Of a DNA stretch of 64,000 bases, positions 8,891 through 18,077 are shown piece after piece. A program made the position numbers and the translations under genes. Position 1 is the stretch's first letter. Each line of letters opens with the position of its first letter. This stretch comes from CAKSQF01 sp963628435 (lineage in GTDB: Bacteria; Bacillota; Clostridia; Oscillospirales; CAG-272): positions 1-64,000 of the forward strand of contig CAVGEY010000010.1 of assembly GCA_963628435.1 (NCBI GenBank), written 5' to 3'. The notes beneath the pieces are model-generated. The model did not search any database, was not told the origin of the DNA, and was given only the letters and a program-made list of their open reading frames with translations.

Positions 8891-9523
8891 ATGAAATATT
8901 CAAGATCAACGCTGCTTTTCATTCTTTCAATATTGATTGATTTAACTCTGCTCGGATGTGAAACTCAAAACAATTTGAGCCTACAAAACAGTCTTTTTAC
9001 ATTTTCATATTCGCCTATTTTCAATGAGACCGAAGCCCCGATAACAGATGAAATATATGCCGAAAAAATTCTTACCGACGAAGGCTCGGATGAAACCGAT
9101 TTCATAGCATCTACTACTGTTATTGCTGCAAGAATTTCAACAACGATTACCGATAAGAAGAATGTCAACACAGAAAAAATAATTACCACTGTAAATCAAA
9201 CTTTACCCGAGACATCTGTAAGATTGGAAACAACGAACATTGATTACGATAATAAACTCATTATTCTCAAATCTCCCGGCAGCGTGAAAAGAGGAAGCAA
9301 GGCTACACTTGAAATTAAAGGAAAACCTAATACCGAATATTCGATAAAAGTCAAATATTCTTCAGGATACAGTAACGCAAAAGGACTTGAAAATATCATA
9401 ACCGATGAATACGGAAAATGCAGTTGGACTTGGAGAGTAGGCGGTTCGACTAAGTCCGGAACTTACGAAATCAAAATAAGTGACGGTGACAACACTTTTT
9501 CTTTAACTTTTGACATTGTTTGA
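8891..9523 (+). CDS. hypothetical lipoprotein with C-terminal Ig-like domain
   Basis: A 210-residue secreted lipoprotein of unknown function. The signal peptide ends in LLGC (Cys about residue 23). A long Ser/Thr/Asp-rich linker follows to about residue 120. The last ~85 residues form a beta-rich domain (SPGSVKRGSKATLEIKGKPN to the end) like bacterial immunoglobulin-like modules of cell-surface proteins. I chose the ATG at 8891 because GGGAGG (8877-8882) sits 8 nt upstream; an upstream TTG at 8810 would precede the promoter. The gene stands alone between hydCBA and the rimP operon. Confidence 0.75.
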   Translation: MKYSRSTLLFILSILIDLTLLGCETQNNLSLQNSLFTFSYSPIFNETEAPITDEIYAEKILTDEGSDETDFIASTTVIAARISTTITDKKNVNTEKIITTVNQTLPETSVRLETTNIDYDNKLIILKSPGSVKRGSKATLEIKGKPNTEYSIKVKYSSGYSNAKGLENIITDEYGKCSWTWRVGGSTKSGTYEIKISDGDNTFSLTFDIV

Positions 9524-9603
9524 CTTTTTACATTGCTTTATTTTACCCGTGTTCTTAATATTTGCATATATAACTTAAAATAAATGCCATTTTAGTTACA
9601 TTT

Positions 9604-9646
9604 TTTCGAAAAAAGTATTGCTTTTTTCGAAAGGATATTGTATAAT
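9604..9646 (+). promoter_or_regulatory. SigA promoter of the rimP-infB operon with overlapping palindrome
   Basis: TTGCTT (9618-9623) and TATAAT (9641-9646) are separated by 17 bases. A perfect 12-bp inverted repeat (9604-9615 with 9621-9632, 5-nt loop) overlaps the -35 box. It could be the terminator of the upstream lipoprotein gene, an operator, or both. Confidence 0.7.
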
Positions 9647-9675
9647 GAATCAGTAGATTATAGAGATGTTTAAGG

Positions 9676-9693
9676 AGAGCGTGAAAGCGCTCT
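9676..9693 (+). other. leader hairpin upstream of rimP
   Basis: A GC-rich 6-bp stem (9676-9681 with 9688-9693) followed by a pyrimidine-rich TCTACTTTTT stretch lies in the 5' leader of rimP. Hairpins at this place are common in Firmicutes and may attenuate transcription or be antiterminated. The function here is inferred. Confidence 0.5.
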
Positions 9694-9743
9694 TCTACTT
9701 TTTGTGATGATAAATAATCAGAAGCATTTGAAAGGGAAATTAT

Positions 9744-10217
9744 ATGGCAAAACAGGCTTCCGGTATTGCAGGAGAGGTAACGAATATAATTGATACCGCA
9801 ATAAAAAATCTCGGGTTCTCGCTTTGGGATGTCGAGTATGTAAAAGAAGGGTCAACATGGTATCTGCGAATAACCATAGATTCCGAAAATGGAGTCGATC
9901 TAAATGACTGTGAGTTGGTTCATCGTACAATCGATCCGATTCTTGATGATGCTGATCCGATTGACGGGCCATATACACTTGAAGTTTCTTCGCCCGGACT
10001 TGAGCGAAATATTCGAACTCGCGAGCATTATATTAAATGTTGCGGAGAAGTAGTTCAAATTAAATTATTCAGACCGATTAACGGTTCAAATGTATTTATC
10101 GGCACACTTTCTTTCGACGAAAATAAAGACATTGTTGAACTCACAGATTCAAATGGGGCAAAACATTCATTTGAATTGCGATCAATAGCAAAAGCTAATG
10201 TGTATTTTGAAATGTAA
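9744..10217 (+). CDS. rimP: ribosome maturation factor RimP
   Basis: Cytoplasmic factor for 30S subunit assembly, 157 residues. It has the RimP pattern: an N-terminal alpha/beta domain (WDVEYVKEGSTWYLRITID and the acidic LNDCELVHRTIDP) followed by EVSSPGLER, the best conserved signature, at about residues 82-90, and a C-terminal Sm-like beta barrel. The ribosome binding site is AAAGGGAA upstream of the ATG. It is the first gene of the conserved rimP-nusA-rnpM-ylxQ-infB operon. Confidence 0.95.
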   Translation: MAKQASGIAGEVTNIIDTAIKNLGFSLWDVEYVKEGSTWYLRITIDSENGVDLNDCELVHRTIDPILDDADPIDGPYTLEVSSPGLERNIRTREHYIKCCGEVVQIKLFRPINGSNVFIGTLSFDENKDIVELTDSNGAKHSFELRSIAKANVYFEM

Positions 10218-10245
10218 TAATTACATAACTTGAGAGGTAACCTTA

Positions 10246-11274
10246 ATGAATAACGAATTATTTGATGCGCTTGAACAACTGGAAAAGGAAAAGGGAATAT
10301 CACAGGAATATATGCTTGAAAAGGTTGAAGCGGCACTTGTAAGCGCATATAAACGAGAACATGGCGGCGAAAGCAATGTAAAGGTTGTTATTGACAGAAC
10401 AAAACGTGATATAAAAATGTATCAGCAAAAGGAAGTTGTCGAACAGGTGGAAAATCCCGAACTTCAAATAGCTGTAGAAGAAGCCAAAAAAATGCATAAA
10501 AGAACTCAGTGTGGTGCTATAGTCGATATTGAGTTAAAACCGCAAGATTTTCGCAGACTTTCGGCGCAAACCGGAAAACAAGTTATTATTCAAGGCGTGC
10601 GTGAGGCAGAACGTGGGCTGATGTATAAGGAATACGAAAGTAAAAAAGAAGAAATAATTACCGCAACAGTACAGAAAATCAATCCTCTGACGGGAGATGT
10701 TGTTGTAGATACGGGGACCAGCCACGCCGTTTTGTTAAAGAGTGAGCAGATTCCCGACGAAATACTTAATGTAGGCGATCATATAAAAGTGTTTGTATCC
10801 GAAGTTAAGAAGGAATCAAGAGGGCCGATTGTCTCACTTTCCAGAATAAATCCGAATATGATTAAAAGACTTTTTGAACTTGAAGTTCCCGAAATTCGTG
10901 ACGGAATCGTAATTATTCAGGCCGTAACGCGCGAAGCAGGCTCAAGATCAAAGATTGCCGTTTATTCAAGAGAGCCCGGAGTCGATCCGGTAGGCGCATG
11001 CATCGGTTCACGCGGAATGCGTATAGCAGGTATAGTAGATGAACTTCGCGGCGAGAAAATAGATGTAATTAAATACAGCGAAGACCCTGCGGAATTTATT
11101 GCAGCGGCACTTTCTCCCGCAAGCGTAAATCAAGTTGTAGTTGACGGTGAAAAAAGCTGTCACGTTTATGTAAACCCCGATCAGCTGTCACTTGCTATCG
11201 GAAAAGTCGGGCAGAATGCGCGCCTTGCCGCTCGTCTTACCGGTTATAAAATTGATATTAAAGCAGAGGTATAA
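10246..11274 (+). CDS. nusA: transcription termination/antitermination protein NusA
   Basis: RNA polymerase-associated elongation factor, 342 residues. It shows an N-terminal polymerase-binding domain, an S1 RNA-binding domain (about 130-200) and two KH domains, with the signature EPGVDPVGACIGSRGMR and a second GxxG-type motif (IGKVGQNARLAARLTGY) near the C terminus. It ends right after KH2, the normal short Firmicutes form lacking the acidic repeats of E. coli NusA. The ribosome binding site GAGAGG lies upstream. Confidence 0.96.
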   Translation: MNNELFDALEQLEKEKGISQEYMLEKVEAALVSAYKREHGGESNVKVVIDRTKRDIKMYQQKEVVEQVENPELQIAVEEAKKMHKRTQCGAIVDIELKPQDFRRLSAQTGKQVIIQGVREAERGLMYKEYESKKEEIITATVQKINPLTGDVVVDTGTSHAVLLKSEQIPDEILNVGDHIKVFVSEVKKESRGPIVSLSRINPNMIKRLFELEVPEIRDGIVIIQAVTREAGSRSKIAVYSREPGVDPVGACIGSRGMRIAGIVDELRGEKIDVIKYSEDPAEFIAAALSPASVNQVVVDGEKSCHVYVNPDQLSLAIGKVGQNARLAARLTGYKIDIKAEV

Positions 11275-11299
11275 TAATTAAACTCGGAGGTTTAGTTTT

Positions 11300-11590
11300 T
11301 TGTCTTTATCTAAAGAAAAAAAAGTCCCAACCAGAAGATGTCTCGGATGCATGAATTCTTTCGATAAGAAAAGTTTGATTCGAATCGTCAAAAGTGTTGA
11401 TGGAAGCATAGTTATTGATACAACCGGAAAAATAGCGGGAAGAGGGGCATATATCTGTAAGCAGATATCTTGTCTTAAAAAAGCGCAAAAATCAAAACGA
11501 ATTGAAAATAACCTCCAGTGTCAAATTTCAGATGATATATTTGAAAATATAAAGCTCACATTGGAAGAGGAGATCGATAAGGATGAATAA
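11300..11590 (+). CDS. rnpM: RNase P modulator RnpM (YlxR family)
   Basis: Small RNA-binding protein of the YlxR/DUF448 family, recently linked to RNase P modulation; 96 residues. The family motif RRCLGC begins at about residue 13 and GRGAYIC at about 53-59. It starts at TTG 11300, with GGAGG at 11286-11290 placed 9 nt upstream. It overlaps the next gene by 8 nt. Position between nusA and an L7Ae-like gene is the conserved Firmicutes order. Confidence 0.9.
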   Translation: MSLSKEKKVPTRRCLGCMNSFDKKSLIRIVKSVDGSIVIDTTGKIAGRGAYICKQISCLKKAQKSKRIENNLQCQISDDIFENIKLTLEEEIDKDE

Positions 11591-11927
11591 TCTTCTCGGT
11601 GTAATCGGACTTGCTTGTCGAGCCGGAAAAATCAAATTCGGTGTTGAGCAAACGGTTATGACAATAAGAGCAGGAAAAAAAGATGTTTTTGTATGTCTTT
11701 CATCGGATTCGTCGGCAAATTCAAAAAAAAAGGTAACCGATTGCTGCAAATTTTACGGTATCGACTATTTTGTTTTGCCTGTTTCCGGTGATGAACTCGG
11801 CAAATGCATAGGAAAAACAATGGGGGTTTCGGCTATAGCCGTAACCGATAATAATTTTCGCACAGCTCTGCTTAAACAAATTGATAGTTTGACGATTTCG
11901 GAGAGTAAAGCTCCGCAGGAGGTATAA
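11583..11927 (+). CDS. ribosomal L7Ae-like RNA-binding protein (YlxQ family)
   Basis: A 114-residue protein of the L7Ae/L30e/S12e fold, which binds kink-turn RNA. Motif GLACRAGKIKFG near the N terminus is typical of bacterial YlxQ proteins. It overlaps the end of rnpM and stops 2 nt before infB. Its biological role in bacteria is not well defined. Confidence 0.88.
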   Translation: MNNLLGVIGLACRAGKIKFGVEQTVMTIRAGKKDVFVCLSSDSSANSKKKVTDCCKFYGIDYFVLPVSGDELGKCIGKTMGVSAIAVTDNNFRTALLKQIDSLTISESKAPQEV

Positions 11928-11929
11928 TA

Positions 11930-14551
11930 ATGGCAGTAACTAAAATTAAACTCGCAGCTTTGGCAAAAGATTTAGATCTCAAAAACAAGGATTTAATTGA
12001 TATATTAAATATCGATGGATTATCTAAAAGTTCTTCGGCAGTTCTTGAGCCGGATGAATTTTCTTATTTGCTTAACAAGCTCACCGAAAACAATCAAATT
12101 GTCGGATTTGATGATTATCTGAACGGTAAAACAAAAATTTATGATGAAAGAATTATCAGCGGCGGGTCGCCTGCTATGAAATCCGTACCGGCACCAAAAG
12201 ATCAGAAGTCGGAATTAAAAACGGAATCAAAATCATCGGATGGCGCTGACAATGTAAATAAAGCGCCCGAATCCGAAATCAAAAAGTCCGATGAAACACA
12301 AAACACAACTGCCAAAACCGGCGAAATCAAAAACAATAATGAAAAAACAAAAAATAACAGGGAAGTACCGTTAACTCAACATAAAAAGCAGAGGGAGGAT
12401 GTTAAGCAAAACAGATTTACATCTGTAAACCCTGTTGCCAATCAAACTCAGCCGAAGAAAAAGGAAAAACCTGTTGAGCAGAAACAACGTCCGCAAAATA
12501 ACATATTAAGAACAAATAAAGCGGAAAATACTTCCACAACTGTTACAAGCGCGGAAAAGATTTCATCATATACCGGAGCTAAAAATAAAGTTGTCGACAC
12601 ACGCGGCGCATCTGTCGACTTGTCAAAATACGATGAAAGTCTCGAAAAATATGCAAGCGACAATACAAGTAACAAATTCGAAAACAATGATTCCCGCCAA
12701 AAACTAAAAAAACAAAATCAAAAAGGAAATACCCGTGCAGACAAAGAACGTCAGGGTATGCAAAAACTTAAACAGAATAAGCAGCAAAAGCCCGTTAAAC
12801 AGCAGGTTTCTATAACCGTGCCGGATGAAATCACTGTCGGAGAGTTGGCTTCAAAGCTTAAAGTTACAGCCGGTGAAGTAGTTAAGAGGCTTATGATGCT
12901 CGGTATAATGGCGGGTATAAATCAAGTAATTGATTATGATACAGCGGAAATTGTCGGTACCGAGCTCGGTGCTAATGTATCGAAGGAAGTTGTTGTAACA
13001 ATAGAAGACCGCCTTTTCGATGAAGAAACAGATAAAGAAGACCAGCTGGTTGAAAGAGCGCCCGTGGTTTGTGTTATGGGCCATGTTGACCACGGTAAAA
13101 CTTCGATACTTGATAAAATTCGCCATTCAAATGTAACAGCCGGTGAAGCAGGCGGAATTACACAGGCGATTGGTGCATACACCGTAAAAGTTAATGGTAA
13201 AGATGTAACATTCCTTGATACACCCGGCCATGAAGCATTTACAGCTATGAGAGCAAGAGGTGCCATGGCAACCGACATTGCGATTTTGGTTGTCGCTGCG
13301 GATGATGGTATAATGCCTCAAACCGTCGAAGCTATTAACCATGCAAAAGCCGCGGGTGTTGATATCATTGTGGCTATCAACAAGATGGATAAACCCGGAG
13401 CAAATCCCGAAGGCATAAAGCAAGAATTGACGAAATACGAGCTGGTTCCGGAGGAATGGGGCGGAGATGTTATATGTGTTCCGGTTTCCGCTCTTACCGG
13501 AATGGGAATTGAAGATCTTTTGGAGAATGTACTTCTCGTTGCCGAAGTTAAGGGACTTAAGGCTAATCCGTCAAGACGTGCTAAGGGAATAGTAATTGAA
13601 GCAAGGCTTGATAAAGGTCGCGGACCTGTTGCAACCGTTTTGGTTCAAAACGGAACGCTCAAATCCGGAGATGTCGTTATTGCCGGCAGTGCCGTCGGAC
13701 GCGTTCGTGCTATGATTGATGATAAAGGAAAAACCGTAAAGTCTGCAGGACCTTCTGTTCCCGTTGAGATTACCGGTCTTTCCGATGTCCCCGAGGCAGG
13801 CGATGAATTTGCTGCCGTACGCGATGAGAAAATGGCGAGAGAACTTGCGGAACAACGCAAAACCAAGCAAAAGCAAGATGAGTTTAAGGCTAATGCAAAG
13901 GTTTCACTTGATGATTTGTTTAACCAAATTTCAAGCGGTGTAAAGAATCTGAATATCATTATTAAAGCCGATGTAGGAGGCTCTGCCGAAGCAGTTAAAT
14001 CGTCTTTGATTAAGCTTTCAAATGATGAGGTTAAGGTGAATGTAATACATACGGCAGTTGGCGGTATTACCGAAGGCGATGTTATGCTCGCGACAGCATC
14101 AAATGCCGTAATTATAGGCTTTAATGTAAGACCCGACAAAAATGCGCTTGACAGTGCAGAACGTCAAAAGGTAGATATTCATACTTATCGTATTATTTAT
14201 GAATGCATTGAAGAAGTTTCAGCAGCAATGAAAGGTATGCTTGCACCTACTTATAAAGAAAATCTGCTCGGTCATGCCGAAGTGCGTCAGACTATACATG
14301 TATCAAGCGTCGGAACAATTGCGGGCTCATATGTTCAAGATGGAAAAATCACGAGAAATTCGCTTATCAGAGTTGTACGCGATGGAGTTGTAATTTATGA
14401 AGATAAGATTTCTTCGCTGAGACGCTTTAAGGATGATGTAAAAGAAGTTGCATCCGGATATGAATGCGGTATAGGCCTTGAAAAATTCAATGATATAAAA
14501 GAGGGCGACATACTCGAGGCTTATGAGATGGTTCAGGTTAGACCGGAATAA
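11930..14551 (+). CDS. infB: translation initiation factor IF-2
   Basis: GTPase that brings initiator tRNA to the 30S subunit, 873 residues. A short N-terminal IF2N-like segment is followed by a long low-complexity Lys/Gln/Asn/Glu-rich linker (about 70-290), a second IF2N domain (VGELASKLKVTAGEVVKRL), and the G domain with GHVDHGKT (about 384), DTPGHE and NKMD. Domains II, III and IV follow to the C terminus. The family's GTPase motifs are intact. It is the last gene of the operon and is followed by a terminator; rbfA and truB, which often follow infB, are not here. Confidence 0.97.
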   Translation: MAVTKIKLAALAKDLDLKNKDLIDILNIDGLSKSSSAVLEPDEFSYLLNKLTENNQIVGFDDYLNGKTKIYDERIISGGSPAMKSVPAPKDQKSELKTESKSSDGADNVNKAPESEIKKSDETQNTTAKTGEIKNNNEKTKNNREVPLTQHKKQREDVKQNRFTSVNPVANQTQPKKKEKPVEQKQRPQNNILRTNKAENTSTTVTSAEKISSYTGAKNKVVDTRGASVDLSKYDESLEKYASDNTSNKFENNDSRQKLKKQNQKGNTRADKERQGMQKLKQNKQQKPVKQQVSITVPDEITVGELASKLKVTAGEVVKRLMMLGIMAGINQVIDYDTAEIVGTELGANVSKEVVVTIEDRLFDEETDKEDQLVERAPVVCVMGHVDHGKTSILDKIRHSNVTAGEAGGITQAIGAYTVKVNGKDVTFLDTPGHEAFTAMRARGAMATDIAILVVAADDGIMPQTVEAINHAKAAGVDIIVAINKMDKPGANPEGIKQELTKYELVPEEWGGDVICVPVSALTGMGIEDLLENVLLVAEVKGLKANPSRRAKGIVIEARLDKGRGPVATVLVQNGTLKSGDVVIAGSAVGRVRAMIDDKGKTVKSAGPSVPVEITGLSDVPEAGDEFAAVRDEKMARELAEQRKTKQKQDEFKANAKVSLDDLFNQISSGVKNLNIIIKADVGGSAEAVKSSLIKLSNDEVKVNVIHTAVGGITEGDVMLATASNAVIIGFNVRPDKNALDSAERQKVDIHTYRIIYECIEEVSAAMKGMLAPTYKENLLGHAEVRQTIHVSSVGTIAGSYVQDGKITRNSLIRVVRDGVVIYEDKISSLRRFKDDVKEVASGYECGIGLEKFNDIKEGDILEAYEMVQVRPE

Positions 14552-14580
14552 AAAATAAATATAACTTAAACAAGAATAAG

Positions 14581-14607
14581 CGGCAATAGTTATCATTGCC
14601 GTTTTTT
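14581..14607 (+). terminator. Rho-independent terminator after infB
   Basis: A 7-bp stem (14581-14587 with 14595-14601) is followed by six T residues. Confidence 0.85.
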
Positions 14608-14620
14608 CTTATATTAAATG

Positions 14621-14655
14621 AAAAAGTCCACAGGATTATATCCTGTGGACTTTTT
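14621..14655 (-). terminator. terminator of gap
   Basis: A perfect 15-bp inverted repeat (14621-14635 with 14641-14655, 5-nt loop) with A/T ends gives a stem plus U-run for the minus-strand gap transcript. It is symmetrical and could work both ways. Confidence 0.85.
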
Positions 14656-14677
14656 ACGTTAGAATTTATTGTAAGAA

Positions 14678-15754
14678 TTATTTAATGCAGTTCTCAGCAA
14701 AATACTTAATTGTACGTACCATCTGGCTCGTATAGGAGTTTTCATTGTCATACCAAGAAACAACCTGAACCTCATAAAGATCATCGGCAATCTTTGCAAC
14801 CATTGTCTGAGTTGCATCAAACAGAGAACCATATCTCATTCCGATAACATCTGATGAAACGATAGGATCTTCGTTATAACCGAAAGATTCGGAAGACGCA
14901 GCCTTCATAGCAGCATTGATACCTTCCTTGGTAATATCATTACCCTTTACAACAGCTGTAAGAAGAGTAGTAGAACCGGTAGGAACAGGAACTCTCTGCG
15001 CAGAGCCGATAAGCTTACCGTTAAGTTCGGGAATTACAAGTCCGATAGCCTTAGCAGCACCGGTAGAGTTAGGAACAATGTTCGCAGCACCTGCACGAGC
15101 ACGTCTCTTATCGCCTTTTCTGTGAGGACCATCGAGGATCATCTGGTCGCCTGTATATGCATGAATTGTTGACATGATACCGCTCTGAATGGGAGCATAA
15201 TCATTAAGAGCTTTAGCCATAGGAGCGAGGCAGTTTGTTGTGCAGGAAGCAGCAGAGATGATATTATCATCAGATGTTAATGTTCCTTCGTTTACGCTGT
15301 ATACAATAGTCTTAAGATCATTTCCTGCGGGTGCGGAAATAACAACTTTCTTAGCACCTGCATCAATGTGTGCCTGGCTCTTTGCCTTTGAGCAGTAGAA
15401 GCCTGTGCATTCAAGAACAACATCGACATCAAGCTCGCCCCAAGGAAGATCAGCAGCCTTAGGCATAGCATAAATTGTGATTTCTTTTCCGTCTACAATA
15501 ATTGCGCCGGGAACTTTAACGGTCTTGCCGTCTTCTTCGTATACTGCTTCCTTATAATCTACAGTATGAAGATTTTCGCCGATTCTTCCGCAATATCCAC
15601 CCTGAGCGGTGTCATATTTAAGAAGATTAGCAAGCATTTCAGGGCTGGTTAAGTCGTTAATTGCTACTATTTCATACCCTTCTGCGCCGAACATCTGTCT
15701 GAACGCCAAACGTCCGATACGTCCAAATCCATTAATTGCAACTTTAACTGACAT
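14678..15754 (-). CDS. gap: glyceraldehyde-3-phosphate dehydrogenase, type I
   Basis: NAD-dependent oxidation and phosphorylation of glyceraldehyde 3-phosphate in glycolysis. The protein has an N-terminal Rossmann motif INGFGRIGR and the active-site SAASCTTNCLAP with catalytic cysteine. At 358 residues it is about 20 longer than usual, partly because of an insertion near YEEDGKTVKVPG. I start at the ATG at 15754 (MSVKVAINGFGR) because GGAGGAAAA precedes it; a longer frame begins 12 codons upstream without support. It is transcribed alone. Confidence 0.95.
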   Translation of the reverse strand: MSVKVAINGFGRIGRLAFRQMFGAEGYEIVAINDLTSPEMLANLLKYDTAQGGYCGRIGENLHTVDYKEAVYEEDGKTVKVPGAIIVDGKEITIYAMPKAADLPWGELDVDVVLECTGFYCSKAKSQAHIDAGAKKVVISAPAGNDLKTIVYSVNEGTLTSDDNIISAASCTTNCLAPMAKALNDYAPIQSGIMSTIHAYTGDQMILDGPHRKGDKRRARAGAANIVPNSTGAAKAIGLVIPELNGKLIGSAQRVPVPTGSTTLLTAVVKGNDITKEGINAAMKAASSESFGYNEDPIVSSDVIGMRYGSLFDATQTMVAKIADDLYEVQVVSWYDNENSYTSQMVRTIKYFAENCIK

Positions 15755-15808
15755 TAGATTTTCCTCCAATAAATATTCTATTTGTACCATTTCTTTTCGT
15801 ACCCATAT

Positions 15809-15837
15809 ATTTTATATTAAAGCTTTCGATTATTCAA
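15809..15837 (-). promoter_or_regulatory. promoter of gap
   Basis: On the minus strand TTGAAT (15837-15832) and TAAAAT (15814-15809) are spaced by 17 bases, with a leader of about 50 nt before the GAPDH start. Confidence 0.6.
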
Positions 15838-15909
15838 TATTTTTTTGATAATTTCATTATTTTTTTACATTAATATAAAATTTCGTTCAAATTACTTTTG
15901 ATTTCATTA

Positions 15910-15938
15910 TTTACAAATTTTATTGATTTTGATATAAT
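15910..15938 (+). promoter_or_regulatory. promoter of the PAS/kinase-like gene
   Basis: TTTACA (15910-15915) and TATAAT (15933-15938) are spaced by 17 bases and lie about 40 nt before the start codon. Confidence 0.65.
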
Positions 15939-15977
15939 TACATTAAAAATAATAGAGAAAAGCGTAGGTGAGAAATT

Positions 15978-17063
15978 ATGAAGTATATTGCGGGAAATAA
16001 CGGATTTGATGATCTGCTTTTTCCGGTAATTATATGTAACTCCGACGGACTTGTTATTTACAAAAATGATGCGGCTGTAAAAAACATAAGACTTCCGAGA
16101 CGCAGAACAGATATATTTTCCCATCTTAATGTTATTGACAGAAATCATTTACGCTTGTTAAAATATCAATCTTTTCCAATAGCTTTGAAAGTATTTACCG
16201 GTGACAAAAATGCTTTTGCAATAGTTCAAAAATATGATTATAATTTAGTTCACTCCACATTATGGATTTTTCCGCCTTTTATGCAGGTTAATTATTCGTC
16301 GGTTGAACTTTCAAAATTCGGTAACATTATCTTGTCTCAATCAAACTGCATATGTGATATTGTTTCAGGCTTAGAAAACAAATCCAAAACATTGGATGAA
16401 AAAGAAATAAAAAAACTGAACGGCAGAATTTGCAGAAGAATTAACCGCATCATATCTTCAATAGCCCGAGATACCGAAAACGACTGTTATATCTCAGTTA
16501 ATAATTTTCTTAACAAATGCCTTTCGAAAGTCGCCTCTGTATTCAATGAAAATAAATACTTTTTGGATCTTTTCATAAACGAGTCCGTGTGTGATAATGA
16601 AAATAAGATAAGCATAAACAAATTCATTGTCTTTTATACTCACATTTTTTCAATGCTCTGTGAAATTGCTCAAAATAATCAAATTAAAGCAGATTTCAAA
16701 GAAATAAAAGAAAATGAGTTAAGACTCAGCTTGAGTTTTTCAATAAATTATCCGCCATTTTACACCGAAAAAGAAAATAATCTTAATTTGATGGAAAAAT
16801 TTATTCACGGTCACAATGTTGATATCGCTGTAATAAAAAAATTCATTGATATTTGCGGGTATAAATTTAACTTTTCAATTAAATCCGATTGTTATTATAA
16901 TGCCATTTTTGACTTTTCGATTCCGTGCATATCAGAAGACGGGCATTCTAATCAAAACTATGCCGACAAGCACTGCGATAATATCGGAAATGATCTTTGC
17001 GCATTAACAAATAATATGCTTTTATGTGCGAAGTTCTTACCCGATTCCGACAGGTTGTCATGA
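15978..17063 (+). CDS. PAS-containing, histidine-kinase-like protein with degenerate kinase core
   Basis: A 361-residue protein not matching a named family that I recognise. Residues about 12-110 look like a PAS sensor fold (FPVIICNSDGLVIYKNDAA at the start). A helical stretch (about 120-160) sits where a dimerisation domain would be. The end resembles an ATPase domain: VDIAVIKKFIDICGY and a final beta hairpin IFDFSIP correspond to the GLGLxIVKxIVExHGG and FxFxLP ends of histidine kinases, but the N-box and glycine boxes are not recognisable and no phospho-acceptor His is evident. No transmembrane helix is seen, so it is probably cytoplasmic. RBS AGGTGAG precedes the ATG. The kinase relation is inference from pattern. 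Confidence 0.5.
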   Translation: MKYIAGNNGFDDLLFPVIICNSDGLVIYKNDAAVKNIRLPRRRTDIFSHLNVIDRNHLRLLKYQSFPIALKVFTGDKNAFAIVQKYDYNLVHSTLWIFPPFMQVNYSSVELSKFGNIILSQSNCICDIVSGLENKSKTLDEKEIKKLNGRICRRINRIISSIARDTENDCYISVNNFLNKCLSKVASVFNENKYFLDLFINESVCDNENKISINKFIVFYTHIFSMLCEIAQNNQIKADFKEIKENELRLSLSFSINYPPFYTEKENNLNLMEKFIHGHNVDIAVIKKFIDICGYKFNFSIKSDCYYNAIFDFSIPCISEDGHSNQNYADKHCDNIGNDLCALTNNMLLCAKFLPDSDRLS

Positions 17064-17177
17064 CTTTGAAATGTTTTATTTCATTGGTTCAATTTATTAT
17101 TTACAAAAAATTCAATTTAGTGTTACAACACAAAAATGTAGTTATATTACAATTATCAATTGAAATCAGGGACTGAA

Positions 17178-18077
17178 ATGTTTGGATATATTAAAATTTA
17201 TTCTCCCGAACTTCTTGTCAAAGAGGATACTTTTTATCGTGCCGCATATTGTGGATTGTGCCACTATATGAACAGTATTTGCAAACTTTTTCCGTTGACG
17301 TTATCATATGATTTTACATTTCTTTCTGTTCTTCGAATGGGAATCTCTGACGAAAAAATATCATTCAAGAAAAAAAGATGTATTGTACATCCATTTAAGA
17401 AAAAAGTATATGTGGAAAAAAACGATTCTGTTAAATTTTCTTGTTCATCAGCTGCTTTCTTTCTGCATTGTAAATTTAATGACGATTATTCGGATAACAG
17501 TGGGATAAAAAGAATCATATCAAAAATCGGTATGAATTACTCAAAAAAAATTGAAAGTAAACTCGAAAAAAAAACTAATATTTCAGACACTTTGAAAAAT
17601 GATATTTTAGATAAATTATCATCAATTTACGAACTTGAAAAAAATAATGTTGACAGTGTATATTTACCGGCGGATTTATTCGGTGATATTATGGGAAGCG
17701 TATTTTCTTATGAAATAAATGAGCCGGATAATAACCGTTGTTTGTTTGAGCTCGGAAAACATATCGGTCGATGGATATATATAATAGATGCTTTCGATGA
17801 CTTAGAGTCTGATATAAAAAAGGGAAGTTATAATCCGTTTGCCGTTTTGAGCGATTATAAATCAGAGTTGTTTCCAGAACGTATTCTTGACGCATTGAAG
17901 CTCGAACTCAGAGATGCCGGTTTGGCGTTGGAGCTACTTAAGTTTAATGATCAAAATTTGTATCATATTGTTAAAAATGTAATCTATTTCGGATTACCTA
18001 AAGAAGCAGACAGAATTTATCAAAAAAACAAAAAATATCTGCAATCTGTTGCAATCAACCGGGAGATTAATCAATGA
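17178..18077 (+). CDS. DUF5685 family protein
   Basis: A 299-residue protein whose opening (MFGYIKIYSPELLVKEDTFY, then CGLCHYM and LTLSYDFTFL) matches the DUF5685 family of Firmicutes. Function is unknown. A conserved acidic block (IIDAFDDLESDIKKGSYNPF, about residues 203-222) superficially recalls the Asp-rich region of helical metal-binding enzymes. Cysteines occur in CGLC and C..S pairs in the first third. I prefer the ATG at 17178; an in-frame TTG at 17160 is an alternative. It overlaps the following J-domain gene by 4 nt, so the two are likely co-translated and may act together. Confidence 0.75.
   Translation: MFGYIKIYSPELLVKEDTFYRAAYCGLCHYMNSICKLFPLTLSYDFTFLSVLRMGISDEKISFKKKRCIVHPFKKKVYVEKNDSVKFSCSSAAFFLHCKFNDDYSDNSGIKRIISKIGMNYSKKIESKLEKKTNISDTLKNDILDKLSSIYELEKNNVDSVYLPADLFGDIMGSVFSYEINEPDNNRCLFELGKHIGRWIYIIDAFDDLESDIKKGSYNPFAVLSDYKSELFPERILDALKLELRDAGLALELLKFNDQNLYHIVKNVIYFGLPKEADRIYQKNKKYLQSVAINREINQ

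Noticed and set aside
13645..14139. 164-codon minus-strand frame inside infB
   Set aside because: Antisense to IF-2 domains II-III; no ribosome site and no family resemblance.
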